A stretch of DNA of 52,184 bases from an uncultured Erysipelotrichaceae bacterium (GTDB taxonomy: Bacteria; Bacillota_I; Bacilli_A; RFN20; CAG-826), in assembly GCA_947166565.1 (NCBI GenBank), contig CAMVEL010000011.1:1-52184 (forward strand), in the 5' to 3' direction. The position numbers were made by a program, and so were the translations under genes. A model generated the notes under the pieces. It had not been told where the DNA came from. It made no database searches and saw only the letters and a list, made by a program, of their open reading frames with translations. Shown here one piece after another: positions 50,002-52,184 of the stretch (position 1 is the stretch's first letter; each line of letters starts with the position of its first letter).

Positions 50002-51042
50002 ATGTTTAATGATGCTGATGCAAGACTAGAAAAATTAGAAAATCTATATGATAAATATGATTCAGCCACAACCAAAAGTGAAAAAAGGCGTTTTCTAAAT
50101 GAAATTCTTGAAATAAATCCAACTGATATTGATTCTATGCATCGGTTAGTGGATTTGCTTCCAGAAAAGCAACAACTTGACGCACTTTTAAAATTAAAAG
50201 AAGATGCTTGGCAAATTATCAAAGATAATTTTAATGATACCGAAGACCTATATTATGACTACGACACTAGACCATATATGTTTATTTTGATGGACTTATT
50301 AGGAAGATATGAAAGAAATAAAAAAATCGAAGAGGCTTATCAAATAATTAAGGAAATGATGGAATTAAATCAGGGTGATAATTTAGGAGAAAGATTCCAT
50401 CTAGTGGCTTATTATATTGGGCAAAATAAAATAAATGAATTAAGAGACTTTGTTAAAAATTGCCCAGAGAATTCTAGTGTCGCCTTAAGGTTTGCTATTT
50501 TATATTTAGATAATCTTGCTAAAAAAGATAAAGGATTCAAATCACTATTTGATGAATTTCCTTATTTATACGCCTTAATAGGCAAGGAATTGTATTTTAA
50601 AAAATATCAATTTCAAACAATAAAAGGTTTGATTAATTATTATCGTCCGCATGGATTTTTTGAATGTTTTCTTTTCTATGAGATGCTTATCACATATTGC
50701 AATACTCTAACAATGTCTTTGCTGCAGCATAAATGTGCTTACTGTAAAGATATGCCAATAATATCAATTACCGAATCTTTACCAAGAAATACAAAATCAT
50801 ATCTATTCGCTCTTGTTGAAACATACGATGAGTCGTATGAAACTTTTTTGAAGGAATTAAAAGATTTTAATATAGAAGAAAAAGAGTTTTTAAAAGATTA
50901 TGAGAAATTAGAAAAAATGCAAATTCTAGAAAAAAGAGAAGATAAGATATGTTTTAGCGAAGCATCTTATGCATTATTAATTTTCTATGTTAAAAAAGAA
51001 GAACAGACTCTAGATTATATAAAAGAAGTGATTGGCATTTAA
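50002..51042 (+). CDS. TPR-like hypothetical protein
   Basis: A 346-residue helical protein, AT-rich and unlike the genes to its left. The segment YDTRPYMFILMDLLGRYERN, then EEAYQIIKEMMELNQGDNLG, matches the pair of helices (TRPYMRA...L...GR..EAi..y..ml.LnpnDNqG) seen in the TPR-like domain of SEC-C-associated proteins. A single CAYC pair occurs at about residue 247. AAGAAGG lies before ATG 50002. It is the first gene after tRNA-His, a common integration site, and nothing in it shows a catalytic role. A role in protein-protein binding is inferred from the repeat type. Confidence 0.75.
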   Translation: MFNDADARLEKLENLYDKYDSATTKSEKRRFLNEILEINPTDIDSMHRLVDLLPEKQQLDALLKLKEDAWQIIKDNFNDTEDLYYDYDTRPYMFILMDLLGRYERNKKIEEAYQIIKEMMELNQGDNLGERFHLVAYYIGQNKINELRDFVKNCPENSSVALRFAILYLDNLAKKDKGFKSLFDEFPYLYALIGKELYFKKYQFQTIKGLINYYRPHGFFECFLFYEMLITYCNTLTMSLLQHKCAYCKDMPIISITESLPRNTKSYLFALVETYDESYETFLKELKDFNIEEKEFLKDYEKLEKMQILEKREDKICFSEASYALLIFYVKKEEQTLDYIKEVIGI

Positions 51043-51188
51043 CATGAAAGTATATCGCAGAGCTATCAGCCCCATTTTTAGTAAATGAAATAAGAAGTTC
51101 TTTCTAGCGATGACAAAAGGTAAAAATTTTAAACAACAAATAGATTTAAATATGGTATTATTCGAACATTTTCTCTACATGTTTTAGA

Positions 51189-51476
51189 TTAGAAATCACT
51201 ATCTACTTCCATGTAATCATATATATAAATAGTTTCGCAAAATCCTTTATCCGCTAAAAACGCAATATATTTATCAAATGATTTGTTTCTTCTTTTAACT
51301 GTCATATTTATAACGCAAGAATCTTTTTCTTTGCTGGAATATATACAATTAGTGGATATTTCATAGCCTTCCATCTTTATTTCGCTATAAATACCAGAAA
51401 AAATACTATTACCACAGAATGTAATCGTTATTTTTCTAGCATGCTTTTTATGTCTTAGATCAATAATCTTATTCAT
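51189..51476 (-). CDS. Small unknown protein next to a MATE gene
   Basis: A 95-residue protein, AT-rich. The pattern EGYEISTNCIYSSKEKDSC, then VINMTVKRRNKSFDKYIAFL, recalls the ACT-like C-terminal domain of MgtC proteins, but the match is weak. It starts five bases after the MATE stop and has no separate ribosome site, so it is probably translated with that gene. Could equally be an unrelated short gene. Confidence 0.5.
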   Translation of the reverse strand: MNKIIDLRHKKHARKITITFCGNSIFSGIYSEIKMEGYEISTNCIYSSKEKDSCVINMTVKRRNKSFDKYIAFLADKGFCETIYIYDYMEVDSDF

Positions 51477-51481
51477 AATTA

Positions 51482-52184
51482 TTAGCCTTTTAGGGATGGG
51501 ATATTAAAAGCAGGTGCTTTTTTACCACTGCGTTTAACATATCCATAAAACAAAATAGCTGCTACAAAAGAGCAGAAAACATCGGTAATAGGAGTGGCCC
51601 AAATTATAAGCTCTGGTCCAATAGAGTTATTTTCCATTTTTGAGATAGAAAAGAAGATAAACATTAAAGGTATATCTAAAACTCCTTTTCTTAATAAGGC
51701 TAAAATAAGACTTCTCCAAGGTTTACCGACAGCTTGGAAAAATGAAATAACTGTATAAGCAACGGCAGAAAAAGGACCGCCGATACACAATATTCTTAAA
51801 AATTTTGTGGCGTAAGCAATGGAATTGTTTTCGTGGATGAAAATAGTGGATAAAGGGGCAGCCCAAATAATAGAAATAATCATAGCTAACAAAGCAATGC
51901 TTATCGAAATAGCGCCACTAACATAGACAGTTTTCGACATCCTTTTACGATTTCCACTAGCCTTGTTGTAACCGATGATAGGCAAAACGCCTTGTGTCAT
52001 GCCTCTCACGGAAGAATGAGCAAACATATTGATCTTTTTGGCGACTCCAATACCTGCTAGCGCGGCATCGCTTTCTGCTTTAACAACAATAACTGAACCG
52101 ATTAAAGCATCAAGAATCATATAAGAAACATTTTCACATAAGGTCATCAAGCAAGCTGGAATGCCGACTTTAATAACTTCGCCA
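51482..52184 (-). CDS. MATE-family efflux transporter, 5' part beyond the window
   Basis: The reading frame stays open to the right edge, so this is the C-terminal half or more of a MATE transporter; the start lies outside the window. Near the edge the frame reads GEVIKVGIPACLMTLCENVS, typical of the start of the second MATE half, and SVRGMTQGVLPIIGYNKASG is the conserved inner loop. It is a different gene from the MATE at 24110, AT-rich, and probably an older or transferred transporter. The small gene at 51189 follows five bases after its stop. Confidence 0.88.
   Translation of the reverse strand, partial: GEVIKVGIPACLMTLCENVSYMILDALIGSVIVVKAESDAALAGIGVAKKINMFAHSSVRGMTQGVLPIIGYNKASGNRKRMSKTVYVSGAISISIALLAMIISIIWAAPLSTIFIHENNSIAYATKFLRILCIGGPFSAVAYTVISFFQAVGKPWRSLILALLRKGVLDIPLMFIFFSISKMENNSIGPELIIWATPITDVFCSFVAAILFYGYVKRSGKKAPAFNIPSLKG

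Noticed and set aside
51482-52184. MATE gene as a truncated pseudogene
   Set aside because: The frame is open to the window edge, so the missing N-terminal part is outside the window and not deleted.

Overview
The window comes from a Gram-positive (Bacillota-type) bacterium, most likely an uncultured gut or host-associated member of the Bacilli/Erysipelotrichia-like lineages. The evidence is AGGAGG-type ribosome binding sites, lipobox lipoproteins, a BspA-type surface lipoprotein, SpoIIE/STAS partner-switch proteins, DegV, VanZ and DUF697 proteins, and no outer-membrane proteins. TGA is used as a stop (for example at 5218-5220 and 7017-7019), so this is not the Mycoplasma code. Lineage below phylum is inference.

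Layout. (1) 1-3.9 kb, AT-rich: the end of an integrative element, with a small HTH/zinc protein, a SHOCT-like protein and two large serine recombinases in one overlapping operon. (2) 3.9-16.2 kb: a mosaic accessory region in which GC-rich, host-like blocks alternate with AT-rich blocks. It holds a predicted PD-(D/E)XK-type protein, an AbiEii-like nucleotidyltransferase, a PBECR4-type nuclease-fold protein, two Nif11-leader-like peptides with double CxxC C-termini plus a truncated third, an 1170-residue lipoprotein with a central hydrophobic hairpin, a TetR regulator and a BspA-like lipoprotein. Short repeats tie it together: two four-copy repeat arrays each followed by a terminator, a recurring TGTATCAAAA motif, a duplicated promoter ahead of successive genes, and a second shared promoter ahead of the two peptide genes. 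(3) 16.3-49.6 kb, moderate GC: core-like chromosome. It includes an S41 protease, MgtC, an SGNH-type esterase, a partner-switch operon (PH domain, STAS-kinase fusion, SpoIIE phosphatase-HATPase fusion, MATE, DUF697, GT2), an acyl-adenylating ligase/ACP/thioesterase operon divergent from two FAD oxidoreductases and a ferredoxin reductase, a GGDEF-EAL protein, cysK-pyridoxal kinase, DegV, PAP2, an ArsB/SLC13-type permease, an M18 peptidase, a GPH symporter with a structured leader, trpS, VanZ and NUDIX. (4) 49.67-52.2 kb: tRNA-His followed by an AT-rich segment with a TPR-like gene, a small unknown gene and the 3' part of a MATE gene cut by the window edge.

How the genes may work together. The recombinases mark mobility at the left, and the repeats and remnants at 3.9-14 kb look like a site of repeated gene gain and loss. 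The two peptide genes share a promoter design, and the second sits directly ahead of the giant lipoprotein. This set has no modifying enzyme or C39 transporter in view, and is the best candidate here for an undescribed system. The repeat arrays with promoter-like sequence upstream and terminators downstream, each preceding an accessory gene, are the second candidate: their layout recalls type III antitoxin RNAs, but the repeats are shorter. All functions are inferred from sequence reading alone, without database searches.
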